A stretch of DNA of 64,000 nt from Streptomyces griseus (GTDB lineage: Bacteria > Actinomycetota > Actinomycetes > Streptomycetales > Streptomycetaceae), in NCBI RefSeq assembly GCF_001715295.1, contig NZ_MDKB01000002.1, positions 2,221-66,220 of the forward strand, in the 5' to 3' direction. Position 1 is the first letter of the stretch. Every line of letters starts with the position of its first letter. The position numbers were made by a program, and so were the translations under genes. The notes beneath the pieces were generated by a model. That model did not search any database, was not told the DNA's origin, and was given only the letters and a program-made list of their open reading frames with translations. Shown here piece after piece: positions 27,876 through 36,727 of this stretch.

Positions 27876-29750
27876 ATGGTCACAAGATTCCCACCGCGCT
27901 CCTCCCGCCCACGTGGGCGCGTGCGCATCCTGCTCGCCTCCGGCGCCGCCGCTCTGGCCCTGGCCGCCGGTTCCGTCGTCCCCGGGAACCCGGTCGGCCC
28001 CGCCCCGCAGGAGGCACGGGCGGCCGACGGCGGGAAGTCGACACTCACGGTCGCGGTCGCGCAGAGCGTCGACTCGCTGAGCCCCTTCCTGGCGCAGCGG
28101 CTGCTCTCCACGAGCATCCACCGGCTGATGTACGACTTCCTGACCAACTACGACGCCAAGGACAGCCACACGGTCCCCGGGCTCGCCACCGCGTGGGAGC
28201 CGTCGCCGGACAAGCTGACGTGGACCTACACCATCCGGTCCGACTCCACGTGGTCCGACGGTGAGAAGGCCACCGCCGAGGACGCCGCCTGGACCTTCAA
28301 CAGGATGATGACCGACGAGGGCGCGGCCACGTCGAACGGCAGCTTCGTCGGCAACTTCAAGAAGGTGACCGCTCCGAGCCCGGACAAGCTGGTCATAGAG
28401 CTGAAGCAGCCTCAGGCCACGATGACGGCGCTGGACGTGCCCATCGTTCCCAAGCACGTCTGGGAGAAGGTCGGTGACTTCTCGAAGTTCAACAACGACA
28501 CGAAGTTCCCGATCGTGGGCAACGGCCCGTTCATCCTGACGGACTACAAGGTCGACAGCTATGTGAAGCTCGAGGCCAACAAGGACTTCTGGCGCGGCGC
28601 GCCCAAGTTCGACGAGCTCGTCTTCCGGTACTACAAGGACCAGGACGCCGCCGTAGCCGCCCTCCGCAAGGGCGAGGTCTCCTTCGTGGCCGGCAGCCCC
28701 AGCCTGACCCCCGCCCAGGCCGCGTCGCTGAAGAGCGCGGACGACATCAAGGTGAACGACGCCCCCGGCCGGCGCTTCTACGCCCTGGCCGTGAACCCGG
28801 GCGCGCGGACCAGGGACGGCAAGAAGTTCGGCGACGGGCACCCGGCGCTGCTGGACCAGAAGGTCCGTCAGGCGCTGTTCACGGCCGTCGACCGCACGGC
28901 CGTCATCGACAAGGTCTTCCAGGGCCACGCGGTCGAGGGCGAGGGCTACATCCCGCCGCGCTACGGCTCGTACTTCTGGCAGCCCTCTCCCGAGCAGAAG
29001 CTCGCCTACGACCCGGCGAAGGCCGCCGCCCTCCTCGACGAGGCCGGCTACAGGAAGAACAGGGCGGGCAAGCGGACCGGCAAGGACGGCAGGCCGCTGG
29101 ACTTCCGCATCCTGTGCCACGCCACGGACCCGAACGACAAGGCGATCGGCAAGTACCTCCAGGAGTGGTGGGGCGACCTCGGGATCGGTCTGGAGGTCGA
29201 CTGCCGCGACAACGTCTCCGACCCCTGGTACGCGGGCGAGTACGACCTCGCCTTCGACGGCTGGTCCGTCAACCCGGACCCCGACTTCGTGATGTCCATC
29301 CACACCTGCGCGGCGCTGCCCGCGAAGGCGAAGGAGTCGGCGGCGACGGACAACTTCATCTGCGACAAGCAGTACGACGAGCTGTACGCCCGGCAACTGG
29401 CGGAGTACGACCCCGCCAAACGGGCTGACCTGGTCAAGCGGATGGAGTCGCGGCTGTACGACACGGGGTACATGAACGTCATGGCGTACCCGAATGCCGT
29501 CGAGGCCTACCGCACCGACCAGATCGCGTCGATCACGACGATGCCGTCCGACGCGGGCAACATCTTCGGTCAGGACGGCTACTGGAGCTGGTGGTCGGCG
29601 GTTCCGGCCGCCGGCGCGTCGGGCGGTCCGTCCGGCGGCGGCAGCTCCACCGGTGTCCTCGTCGGCGTCGGTATCGCCGTAGTCGTCCTCGCCGGTGGCG
29701 GGCTCCTGTTCGCCATGCGTCGTCGTTCCACCGCGGAAGACCGTGAATAG
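27876..29750 (+). CDS. Peptide ABC transporter substrate-binding protein
   Basis: A 624-residue SBP_bac_5 family (DppA/OppA-like) solute receptor. An N-terminal signal peptide (VRILLASGAAALALAAGS) runs to about residue 47 (EARA-AD), without a lipobox Cys. The mature domain shows the family pattern (VDSLSPF, TAEDAAWTFNRM, RQALFTAVDR). A Gly/Ser linker and a C-terminal membrane segment followed by MRRRS suggest that it is anchored by its C-terminus rather than by lipid. ATG 27876 is preferred (GAGG 10 bases upstream); ATG 27855 is possible. It is the first gene of a five-gene importer operon. Confidence 0.9.
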   Translation: MVTRFPPRSSRPRGRVRILLASGAAALALAAGSVVPGNPVGPAPQEARAADGGKSTLTVAVAQSVDSLSPFLAQRLLSTSIHRLMYDFLTNYDAKDSHTVPGLATAWEPSPDKLTWTYTIRSDSTWSDGEKATAEDAAWTFNRMMTDEGAATSNGSFVGNFKKVTAPSPDKLVIELKQPQATMTALDVPIVPKHVWEKVGDFSKFNNDTKFPIVGNGPFILTDYKVDSYVKLEANKDFWRGAPKFDELVFRYYKDQDAAVAALRKGEVSFVAGSPSLTPAQAASLKSADDIKVNDAPGRRFYALAVNPGARTRDGKKFGDGHPALLDQKVRQALFTAVDRTAVIDKVFQGHAVEGEGYIPPRYGSYFWQPSPEQKLAYDPAKAAALLDEAGYRKNRAGKRTGKDGRPLDFRILCHATDPNDKAIGKYLQEWWGDLGIGLEVDCRDNVSDPWYAGEYDLAFDGWSVNPDPDFVMSIHTCAALPAKAKESAATDNFICDKQYDELYARQLAEYDPAKRADLVKRMESRLYDTGYMNVMAYPNAVEAYRTDQIASITTMPSDAGNIFGQDGYWSWWSAVPAAGASGGPSGGGSSTGVLVGVGIAVVVLAGGGLLFAMRRRSTAEDRE

Positions 29751-29753
29751 CAC

Positions 29754-30845
29754 ATGAGCCCAGACAGCACTCCCGCGCTCCTGACGGGCGCGGCGGGCGT
29801 GGACGCCGCGCGGGCCGACGGTCCGGCTCCGGCCGGGCCGTCGGCCCGCGGTCCACGTGCCCGCAGCACGACCGCCTACCTCCGTTACGCGGCGGGCAAG
29901 CTGGCCGGTGCGGCCGTCTCGCTGTTCGCCGTGCTCGTCACCAGCTTCTTCCTGTTCCGGCTCATCCCGGGCGACCCGGTCAAGCAGATGACCGGCGGCC
30001 GCCAGGTCTCCACGGAGCAGATCGCCGCGATGCGCCGGGAGTTCGGCCTGGACCTGCCGCTCTGGCAGCAGTTCACCGAATACTGCGGCAAGGCCCTGAC
30101 CGGGGACTTCGGTACGTCGTACCAGTTCCACGCCCCGGTCATGGACAAGATCACCGAGGCGCTCCCGGCGACGCTCCTGCTCACCGGCACCGCCTTCGTG
30201 ATCTACACGGCGATCGGCATCTGGCTGGGTGCCAGGTCCGCCTGGCGTAACGGTTCTGCCGCGGACCGCTTCCACACGGCGTTCGCCCTGACGCTGTACT
30301 CGGTGCCCTCGTTCTGGCTCGGCCTCCTCCTGATCATCACGCTCTCGGTCGGCATCGGCCCGATCCCCGGTCTCTTCCCGACCGGCGGCATGGAGTCCGG
30401 GAGCGGGAGCGGCTTCGACCACGTCGTCGACGTGGCGCACCACCTGGTCCTCCCCGTCGTCACGCTCGTCGCCGTCGAGTACGCGCGCACCCTGCTCGTG
30501 ATGCGCTCCTCGCTGCTGGACGAGATGGGCAGCGACTACCTGACGACGGCACGGGCGAAGGGCCTGCGCGACGACCTCGTACGCCGCCGCCACGCCGTGC
30601 CGAACGCCATGCTGCCGACGGTGACCCTCCTCTTCGTGAACCTGGGCAACACGGTTGCGGGAGCCATCCTCGTGGAGACGGTGTTCTCCTGGCCGGGCCT
30701 GGGCGGCCTCTTCTACCAGGCGCTGAGCGTGCCCGACCTGCCCCTCGTGCAGGCGCTGTTCTTCGTCTTCGCCGCCGCGGTGATCCTGATGAACACGCTC
30801 GCCGATGTGATCTATCCGCTCCTCGATCCCCGGGTGGGCCGATGA
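29754..30845 (+). CDS. Peptide ABC transporter permease (DppB type)
   Basis: A 363-residue inner-membrane permease with six predicted membrane segments after an unusually long polar N-terminus (about 45 residues, Ala/Pro/Arg-rich). It carries the DppB-type FRLIPGDPV entry sequence and the EAA loop that contacts the ATPase (LTTARAKGLRDDLVRRRHAVPNA, given here as DYLTTARAKGL). It starts three bases after the binding-protein stop and overlaps the next permease by ATGA. Confidence 0.92.
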   Translation: MSPDSTPALLTGAAGVDAARADGPAPAGPSARGPRARSTTAYLRYAAGKLAGAAVSLFAVLVTSFFLFRLIPGDPVKQMTGGRQVSTEQIAAMRREFGLDLPLWQQFTEYCGKALTGDFGTSYQFHAPVMDKITEALPATLLLTGTAFVIYTAIGIWLGARSAWRNGSAADRFHTAFALTLYSVPSFWLGLLLIITLSVGIGPIPGLFPTGGMESGSGSGFDHVVDVAHHLVLPVVTLVAVEYARTLLVMRSSLLDEMGSDYLTTARAKGLRDDLVRRRHAVPNAMLPTVTLLFVNLGNTVAGAILVETVFSWPGLGGLFYQALSVPDLPLVQALFFVFAAAVILMNTLADVIYPLLDPRVGR

Positions 30846-31765
30846 CGACCACGACGACCGACACCGCGCGGACCCCCGGCCCGCGCGCCCTCGCCCGGGC
30901 CCGCAGGCGCCGTGCCGCGGCCCGTTTCTGGCGTCAGTACCGCGACCACCGGGCCGGGGTCGCGGGTCTCGCCGTACTGGTGCTGATCGCGCTGGTCGCG
31001 CTGGCCGCCCCGCTGCTGGTGGGCGCCGGCTCGCAGAGCGTCACGGACGCGCCCGGCGGCCCCCTGGAGCCGCCGAGCGGCGCCTTCCCGCTCGGCACCG
31101 ACCAGTTCGGCCGGAGCCTCCTGGCCCTGCTGGTCTGGGGCACCCGGGTGTCGCTGACGGTCGGCCTGCTCGCCGCCTTCCTCTCGGTGGCCATCGGCAC
31201 CCTGGTGGGCATCACGGCCGGTCACTTCAAGGGCTGGTACGGGAACGTCGTCATGCGCGTCACCGACTGGTTCCTCGTGATGCCGACGCTCGTGCTCGCC
31301 ATCGCCCTGGCCACCGTGCTCTCGCGGTCCCTGTGGACGACGGTCCTCGCCATCGGCGTGACGACCTGGCCGACGACCGCGCGGCTCGTACGGGCGCAGA
31401 CGCTGTCCGTCGAGTCCCGCCCCTACATCGAGCGCTCCAGGGCGCTGGGCGGCGGGCACGGCCACATCATGTCCCGGCACGTGCTGCCCAACGTGATGCC
31501 GCTGGTGCTCGCGCAGACCACGCTGGTGATCTCCACCGCCATCCTCACCGAGGCGACCCTCGCCTTCCTCGGACTGGGCGATCCCACGATCGTCTCCTGG
31601 GGCGGGCTGCTCCAGGACGCCCGGGAGGCCGGAGCGGTCAGCTCCGGCAACTGGTGGTACCTCGCTCCGCCCGGACTCGCCATCGCGGTCGTCGCCCTCG
31701 CGTTCACGCTCTGCGGCCGCACCGTCGAGTCCGTGCTCAACCCCAGACTGGGGGTGAACCGTTGA
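30842..31765 (+). CDS. Peptide ABC transporter permease (DppC type)
   Basis: A 307-residue second permease. The N-terminal Arg-rich segment with FWRQYRDHRAGVAGL leads into the first membrane segment, then FPLGTDQFGRSLLALLVWGTR, typical of DppC (cited by its GTDQFGR core). The EAA loop is YIERSRALGGGHGHIMSRHV. The start overlaps the upstream stop (ATGA) and the end overlaps the following ATPase gene, so all five genes are likely to be one message. Confidence 0.93.
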   Translation: MTTTTTDTARTPGPRALARARRRRAAARFWRQYRDHRAGVAGLAVLVLIALVALAAPLLVGAGSQSVTDAPGGPLEPPSGAFPLGTDQFGRSLLALLVWGTRVSLTVGLLAAFLSVAIGTLVGITAGHFKGWYGNVVMRVTDWFLVMPTLVLAIALATVLSRSLWTTVLAIGVTTWPTTARLVRAQTLSVESRPYIERSRALGGGHGHIMSRHVLPNVMPLVLAQTTLVISTAILTEATLAFLGLGDPTIVSWGGLLQDAREAGAVSSGNWWYLAPPGLAIAVVALAFTLCGRTVESVLNPRLGVNR

Positions 31766-32823
31766 CCGCCGTGAAGACGGAGACCGTGACGGAGGGCGGG
31801 ACCGGGCATCCGTTGCTCGAGGTCCGCGACCTCCATGTCACCTACGGATCGGGGGCCCTCGCCGTCCCCGCCGTGCGGGGCGTCGACCTGCGGGTCGACG
31901 CGGGGCAGAAGCTCGGCATCGCCGGGGAGTCCGGCTGCGGCAAGTCCACGCTGGCGCTCGCGCTGCTGCGGCTGCTGCCCGCGTCCGCGACCCTGAGGGG
32001 AGAGATCCTGCTGGACGGTGAGGACGTCCTCACCATGAAGTGGGGCCGTCTGCGGGCCGTGCGCTGGGCGGGGGCGTCGATCGTCTTCCAGGGCGCCATG
32101 CACTCGCTGAACGCCGTGCACCGCATCGGGGACCAGATCGCCGAACCGATTCTGCTGCATCGCCCGTCCACCCCGGCCGCAGCGCGGCGGCGGGCCGGCG
32201 AACTGCTCGAGCAGGTGGGGCTCCCCGCGGCGCGGGCCGCCGCCTATCCGCACGAGCTGTCGGGCGGGCAGCGCCAGCGCGTCATGATCGCCATGGCGCT
32301 GGCCTGCGACCCGCGGCTGATCATCGCCGACGAGCCGACCACCGCGCTCGACGTGATGATCCAGGCGCAGATCCTGCGGCTGATCGAACGCCTCGTCGCC
32401 GACCAGGACCTCGGCCTGATCATGATCAGCCATGACCTGGCCGTCCTCTCCGACACCTGCGACCGCCTCTCGGTCATGTACGCGGGCCGGGTCGTCGAGG
32501 AGGGCCCCGCACGGCAGGTCCACGAGAACGCCCGGCATCCCTACGGAAGCGCCCTGTCGGCCGCCTTCCCCCGCATCGGTGACCTGTCCTCCCGGCACGC
32601 GCCGCGCGGCCTGCCGGGCGACCCGCCGGACCCGGCCGCCCTGCCGTCCGGCTGTACGTTCCATCCGCGCTGCCCGGTGGCGCTGGACTCCTGCGCCACC
32701 GAGGACCAGGAGCTGCGGCACGCCGGCCAGGACCGGCGGGCCGCCTGCGTGCTGGTGGAACCGGGCGCCGTCACGGCATCGGGACCGCACGGCGGCGCCG
32801 AGGAATCGAGGAGCATCTCATGA
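31762..32823 (+). CDS. Peptide ABC transporter ATPase (DppD type)
   Basis: A 353-residue ABC ATPase. Walker A is GESGCGKST, the Q-loop is [10 protein letters not shown], the signature is LSGGQRQR, Walker B is [12 protein letters not shown], and the switch His is in MISHDL. The C-terminal oligopeptide-type extension includes the Cys-containing [15 protein letters not shown]. The TTG start at 31762 overlaps the DppC stop (TTGA) and has GGGGGTGA upstream; a GTG at 31771 is an alternative. It ends with an ATGA overlap into the next ATPase gene. Confidence 0.92.
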   Translation: MTAVKTETVTEGGTGHPLLEVRDLHVTYGSGALAVPAVRGVDLRVDAGQKLGIAGESGCGKSTLALALLRLLPASATLRGEILLDGEDVLTMKWGRLRAVRWAGASIVFQGAMHSLNAVHRIGDQIAEPILLHRPSTPAAARRRAGELLEQVGLPAARAAAYPHELSGGQRQRVMIAMALACDPRLIIADEPTTALDVMIQAQILRLIERLVADQDLGLIMISHDLAVLSDTCDRLSVMYAGRVVEEGPARQVHENARHPYGSALSAAFPRIGDLSSRHAPRGLPGDPPDPAALPSGCTFHPRCPVALDSCATEDQELRHAGQDRRAACVLVEPGAVTASGPHGGAEESRSIS

Positions 32824-33824
32824 CCACCACCCCTCCCGCGGTCCCGCTGCTCAGCGCCGAGGCACTGAAGGTCATGTTCCCCGGCCGCCGCGGGGCGGCT
32901 CCGGCCCGAGCCGTCGACGGGGTCGACCTCGACATCCGGCCGGGCGAGATCGTCGCCCTGGTCGGGGAGTCGGGCTGCGGCAAGACCACACTGGCCCGCT
33001 CGCTGCTGGGCCTCGTACCCCCCACGTCCGGCCGGGTCACCTTCGGCGGGGAGCCGCTCGGCCGGTCGGCCCGGGCGCTCAAGGCGTACCGCAAGCGGGT
33101 GCAGCTGGTGCTCCAGGACCCGAGCGGCTCCCTGAACCCGCGGCACACGGTGTACGACGCGGTGGCGGAGGGACTGCGCATCCACGGGTACGCCGGTGAC
33201 GAGCGGGCGGCCGTGTCCGGTGCTCTGGCGCGGGCGGGGCTGCGGCCTCCGGAGCGGTTCTTCCTGAAGTACCCGCACGAGCTGTCCGGTGGCCAGCGCC
33301 AGCGCGTCGTGATCGCGGGGGCGCTGGTCCTGGAGCCGGAGCTCATCGTCGCGGACGAACCGGTGGCCTCGCTCGACGCGTCCGTGCGGGGCGAGATCCT
33401 GGCGCTGCTGCTGCGGCTGCGCGAGGAACTGGGCCTGTCGGCACTGGTCGTGACGCACGATCTGGGCCTCGCCTGGAACATCGCGGACCGGGTGGCGGTG
33501 ATGTATCTGGGCCGCATCGTGGAGACGGGTGACGTGGAGCAGATCCTCACGGCACCCCGTCACCCGTACACCCGGGCACTGCTGTCCGTGCTGCCGGAGG
33601 CGGAGGGCGAGCCGGTGATCCTGACGGGCGAGCCGCCGGACCCCTCGAAGGTGCCGCCCGGCTGCCGCTTCCACGCCCGCTGCCAGGTCCTCGCCTCGGG
33701 CGAGGCCGAGCGTGCGGGAGTGGCGGACGCGTGCCGTACGAAGGACCTGCCGGTGCTGGCGGGCGGTGCGGAGACGCGGGTGGCGTGCCACTGGGCGGCG
33801 GCTTCGGTGGGCGCGGTCACCTGA
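32820..33824 (+). CDS. Peptide ABC transporter ATPase (DppF type)
   Basis: A 334-residue partner ATPase. Walker A is GESGCGKTT, the Q-loop is [12 protein letters not shown], the signature is LSGGQRQR, Walker B is [12 protein letters not shown], and the switch is VTHDL. The C-terminal [14 protein letters not shown] extension again places Cys as in Opp/Dpp ATPases. The start overlaps the previous gene (ATGA). No regulator gene accompanies the operon. The gene converges on the XdhC-family gene with a hairpin between. Confidence 0.92.
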   Translation: MTTTPPAVPLLSAEALKVMFPGRRGAAPARAVDGVDLDIRPGEIVALVGESGCGKTTLARSLLGLVPPTSGRVTFGGEPLGRSARALKAYRKRVQLVLQDPSGSLNPRHTVYDAVAEGLRIHGYAGDERAAVSGALARAGLRPPERFFLKYPHELSGGQRQRVVIAGALVLEPELIVADEPVASLDASVRGEILALLLRLREELGLSALVVTHDLGLAWNIADRVAVMYLGRIVETGDVEQILTAPRHPYTRALLSVLPEAEGEPVILTGEPPDPSKVPPGCRFHARCQVLASGEAERAGVADACRTKDLPVLAGGAETRVACHWAAASVGAVT

Positions 33825-33984
33825 GGCGACGCGGCGGGGGCGGTACCGGGCCGGCGGCCTCTCCTGCGGGTGCGCTTCCGCGGCCCGCGAACGCGGCGAG
33901 CCCGGGGGCCTCCGGCCCAGGGCCGGCGCGCCCGCGCCTCCCGGCCGTGGAGGGCAGGGACCACCGGCACTCGTCCAGGACACG

Positions 33985-34013
33985 CCCGGCACCGCCTCCC
34001 GGCCGGTGCCGGG
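33985..34013. terminator. Hairpin between convergent genes
   Basis: cccggcaccg and cggtgccggg form a 10-bp perfect stem with a nine-base loop, in the 218-base gap between the ABC operon and the leftward XdhC-family gene. Confidence 0.65.
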
Positions 34014-34042
34014 CCCGTCCGCGAGGTGCTCCGACCGGAAGG

Positions 34043-35158
34043 TCAGGCCCCGTTCCGCCGGGTCCGGTGGATGGCTCCCGTCAGCTCGCTCAGCGGGCGC
34101 CCCGTACCGCCCCAGCGGTGCCGGACGATCTCGGCGGCGATGGACACCGCCGTCTCCTCCGGTGTTCGGGCCCCGAGGTCGAGGCCCACGGGTGAGGCGA
34201 GGCGTGCCAGACCTTCCTCGTCCACCCCGGCCTCCCGCAGCCGGGCGATCCGGTCGGCGTGGGTGCGGCGGCTGCCCATGACACCGATGTACGCGGCGGG
34301 CGTCCGCAGCGCGGCCACCAGCAGCGGCACGTCGAACTTCGGGTCGTGCGTCAGCACGCAGACGACCGTGCGCGCGTCGACCTCGGTCGAGGCGAGGTAG
34401 GCGTGCGGCCACGCGCGGACGACCTCGTCGGCCGTGGGAAAGCGCTGCCGGGTGGCGAAGGCCGGGCGGGCGTCGCAGACCGTCACCCGGTAGCCGAGGA
34501 AGGAACCGATCCGGGCCGTCGCCGCCGCGTGCTCGATCGCCCCGAAGACCAGCATGCGGGGCGCGGGTGCGAACGACTGGACGAAGACGGTCACGTCCTG
34601 CATCCGCCGCTCGCCGTGCGCGCCGTAGCGGTTCTCCGCCGTCGCCCCCTGGGCGAGGAGCCCGCGCGCGTCGTCCGTGACGGCGGCGTCGAGCCCTTCG
34701 TCACCGAGCGAGCCGCTGACCCGGTCGGCCAGGACCAGGCGGCGGGATCCCGCGGCCCCGGCCGGGGCCACCACGGTCGCGACCGCGACGCTCTCCCCGG
34801 CGGCGACGAGATCGGCGAGCTCGCACAGCCGGTGCCGGTCCGCCGTCGAGACACAGGGCTGGACCAGCACATCGATCGTCCCGCCACAGGTCAGCCCCAC
34901 CCCGAACGCCTCGTCGTCGCTGATGCCGTAGCTGCGCAGCCGCGGGACGCCGGTGCTGAGCACTTCGGCGGCCACCTCGCACACGTCGCTCTCCACGCAG
35001 CCCCCGGAGACACTCCCCGCGACTCTCCCGTCGGCGTGCACCGCCATCGCGGCGCCCGGCCCGCGCGGCGCACTGCCCCGGACCGCCACGACGGTGGCGA
35101 GGGCGAAGGGCGTCCCGGCGGTGTGCCAGTCGCGCAGTTCGGAGAGTAGTTCACGCAC
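34043..35158 (-). CDS. XdhC/CoxI-family protein
   Basis: A 371-residue XdhC/CoxI-family protein, a type that handles molybdenum cofactor insertion and sulfuration for xanthine dehydrogenase-like enzymes. The N-terminal domain has the signature GSVSGGCVE with its Cys. The C-terminal Rossmann-like domain includes MLVFGAIEHAAATARIGSFL and the IGVMGSRRTHADR stretch. The GTG start is chosen for GGGAGG 8 bases upstream. No xanthine dehydrogenase or other molybdoenzyme gene lies nearby, so its client is not visible here. Confidence 0.88.
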   Translation of the reverse strand: MRELLSELRDWHTAGTPFALATVVAVRGSAPRGPGAAMAVHADGRVAGSVSGGCVESDVCEVAAEVLSTGVPRLRSYGISDDEAFGVGLTCGGTIDVLVQPCVSTADRHRLCELADLVAAGESVAVATVVAPAGAAGSRRLVLADRVSGSLGDEGLDAAVTDDARGLLAQGATAENRYGAHGERRMQDVTVFVQSFAPAPRMLVFGAIEHAAATARIGSFLGYRVTVCDARPAFATRQRFPTADEVVRAWPHAYLASTEVDARTVVCVLTHDPKFDVPLLVAALRTPAAYIGVMGSRRTHADRIARLREAGVDEEGLARLASPVGLDLGARTPEETAVSIAAEIVRHRWGGTGRPLSELTGAIHRTRRNGA

Positions 35159-35373
35159 GGTGCGGGCCTCCCGGTCTCGTCGTCCCCTTCCTCCGACGAT
35201 GCCCGGGTGAGGGCCTGCCCACCACCTGGCCGGTGCTCCTCCCGGCGAGCTCGGCCCCGTCGCACCGCCCGCCCACCTCACGGTCGCCGGGACGGAGGTC
35301 GAGGGGCGAGCCGTCCTGAACGCTCCGTCCGGCGACCTCGTGAAGGGCTCTCGGAATGGCGCTGCACCTGGCC

Positions 35374-35405
35374 TCACAACTCAACAGCGGCATACGATAG
35401 TTGAG
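35374..35405 (+). promoter_or_regulatory. Possible promoter/operator with inverted repeat
   Basis: ctcaac (35380-35385) and gttgag (35400-35405) form an inverted repeat around tacgat (35393-35398), a -10-like box, 26 bases before the start of the gene at 35431. The -35 region is weak. A repressor site overlapping the promoter is possible. Confidence 0.35.
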
Positions 35406-35430
35406 GGAACCTGACGGTCTGGGGGCGGAC

Positions 35431-36468
35431 GTGACGGACGTGATGGACCTCGCGAATGCCGCGGTGGAGGCAGTGGCACAGGGGACCGCCGGTGCGATCG
35501 GCGGCACCGTCGCCGATCTGGTGCGCCGCCGGTTGAGCGGCATCGGCCGGCAAGACGCAGCCGTCGCAGCGGTGCAGGAGTCTCCGGACGATCCCGACGC
35601 GCGCTCGCGGTTGCGCGAAAGGCTGGCGGAGGTGCTGTCCGAGGATCCGGCGTTCGCCGCGGAACTGGCGAGCGTCCTTGCCCTGCCCCGGCCGAACGTG
35701 GCGTCCACCGTTTCGCACAGCATCAACGTCGACCGCGGCAGCCGCGCCCGTGGCACCTTCGTGCTCGGCGATCAGGCGGTCACCAAGATCCGCAAGGGCG
35801 ATCCCTGGGCGCTCATGGCGGTTGTCGCGGCAGTCGCCGTGATGGCGCTCTTGATCTACGGGATCATCCGGTCGGCCACCGATGACGACGGCCCGCCGTC
35901 GGCCGCGCCAGGACACAGGGTCACCGCGCTCGAGGACCCCACGACGATCAAGGCTGTCGCCCCGGATCTCCACAGCATGCCGAGCGGCTGGACCAGCAGG
36001 GAGTCCACGTCTCTCACGACGGGTGGTGCCGCCTGCCGGGAACTGCCGGCAGACCGGTGCCCAGGGCTCCTCGGCGTGGCCCAGGGGGCCTTCGACAGCC
36101 CTTACGACCAGGAAGCGATCTTCGTCGTGGCGGCGTGGGATTCGGCCGACGCGGCACAAGGCTTCTACGACCGCCTGGCACGGCAGCTGACTAAGGCGGG
36201 AGAAGCCACGCAGGTGGCCATGCCGGCCTTCGGTGACCGGTCGATCGCCATGGAGTTCTCGGACGACGACTCGAACGAACACGGCGAAGCGCTGGTACAG
36301 GTGGGCACCGTCCTCGTCGCGGTCCGGGAAGGAGACACCGCGCAGTATTACGGGAGATACCAGCTGGATACGTTGCAGGCGCTCACACGCATGGTGGCGG
36401 AACGCGCCCAGCAGGCCCAGGACGGGCAGACGCCTTCCGCGACGGTTCGCGGCCTGATCGGCTCGTGA
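35431..36468 (+). CDS. Single-pass membrane protein of unknown function
   Basis: A 345-residue protein. Residues 1-85 are helical (LANAAVEAVAQGTAGAIGGT, then a charged helix pair). A short beta-like stretch at 90-120 follows (ASTVSHSINVDRGSRARGTF). One membrane segment lies at 126-148, and the last 195 residues form a probable extracytoplasmic domain with two Cys spaced ten residues apart (ACRELPADRCPG). The N-terminal layout, helices followed by an SHSINV-type strand, is like leader regions of several multi-domain Streptomyces proteins whose role is unclear. GTG with GGGGGC upstream is the preferred start. It is divergent from the XdhC-family gene. I do not recognise the extracytoplasmic domain. 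Confidence 0.72.
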   Translation: MTDVMDLANAAVEAVAQGTAGAIGGTVADLVRRRLSGIGRQDAAVAAVQESPDDPDARSRLRERLAEVLSEDPAFAAELASVLALPRPNVASTVSHSINVDRGSRARGTFVLGDQAVTKIRKGDPWALMAVVAAVAVMALLIYGIIRSATDDDGPPSAAPGHRVTALEDPTTIKAVAPDLHSMPSGWTSRESTSLTTGGAACRELPADRCPGLLGVAQGAFDSPYDQEAIFVVAAWDSADAAQGFYDRLARQLTKAGEATQVAMPAFGDRSIAMEFSDDDSNEHGEALVQVGTVLVAVREGDTAQYYGRYQLDTLQALTRMVAERAQQAQDGQTPSATVRGLIGS

Positions 36469-36727
36469 CGTCGGGCCGCCCGGGTCCGCCGGAGGCCCTC
36501 GGCCGGACTGGCGCGCAGCACGTCACCCGGGGGGTCCCGGTCCGATCCGCGAGCGCCTCCAGGGTTGCGGCGCGGGACGGTCACGACGCGGATCACCGGA
36601 GAACGGCCCGCCCCGTTCGGTGGTGGGGAGCCGGGCCGCGCACATCACCCGGCCGACGTCGGCGACGGCCGGGTGCGCCCCGTCCGTGACCGGCTGACGC
36701 ACGGCGCCCCCTCGTCGAGGACGGGGC

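Noticed and set aside
27669..30593. Open frame of 974 codons on the minus strand
   Set aside because: It is antisense to the binding-protein and permease genes of the peptide ABC operon, which have clear motifs and overlapping starts.
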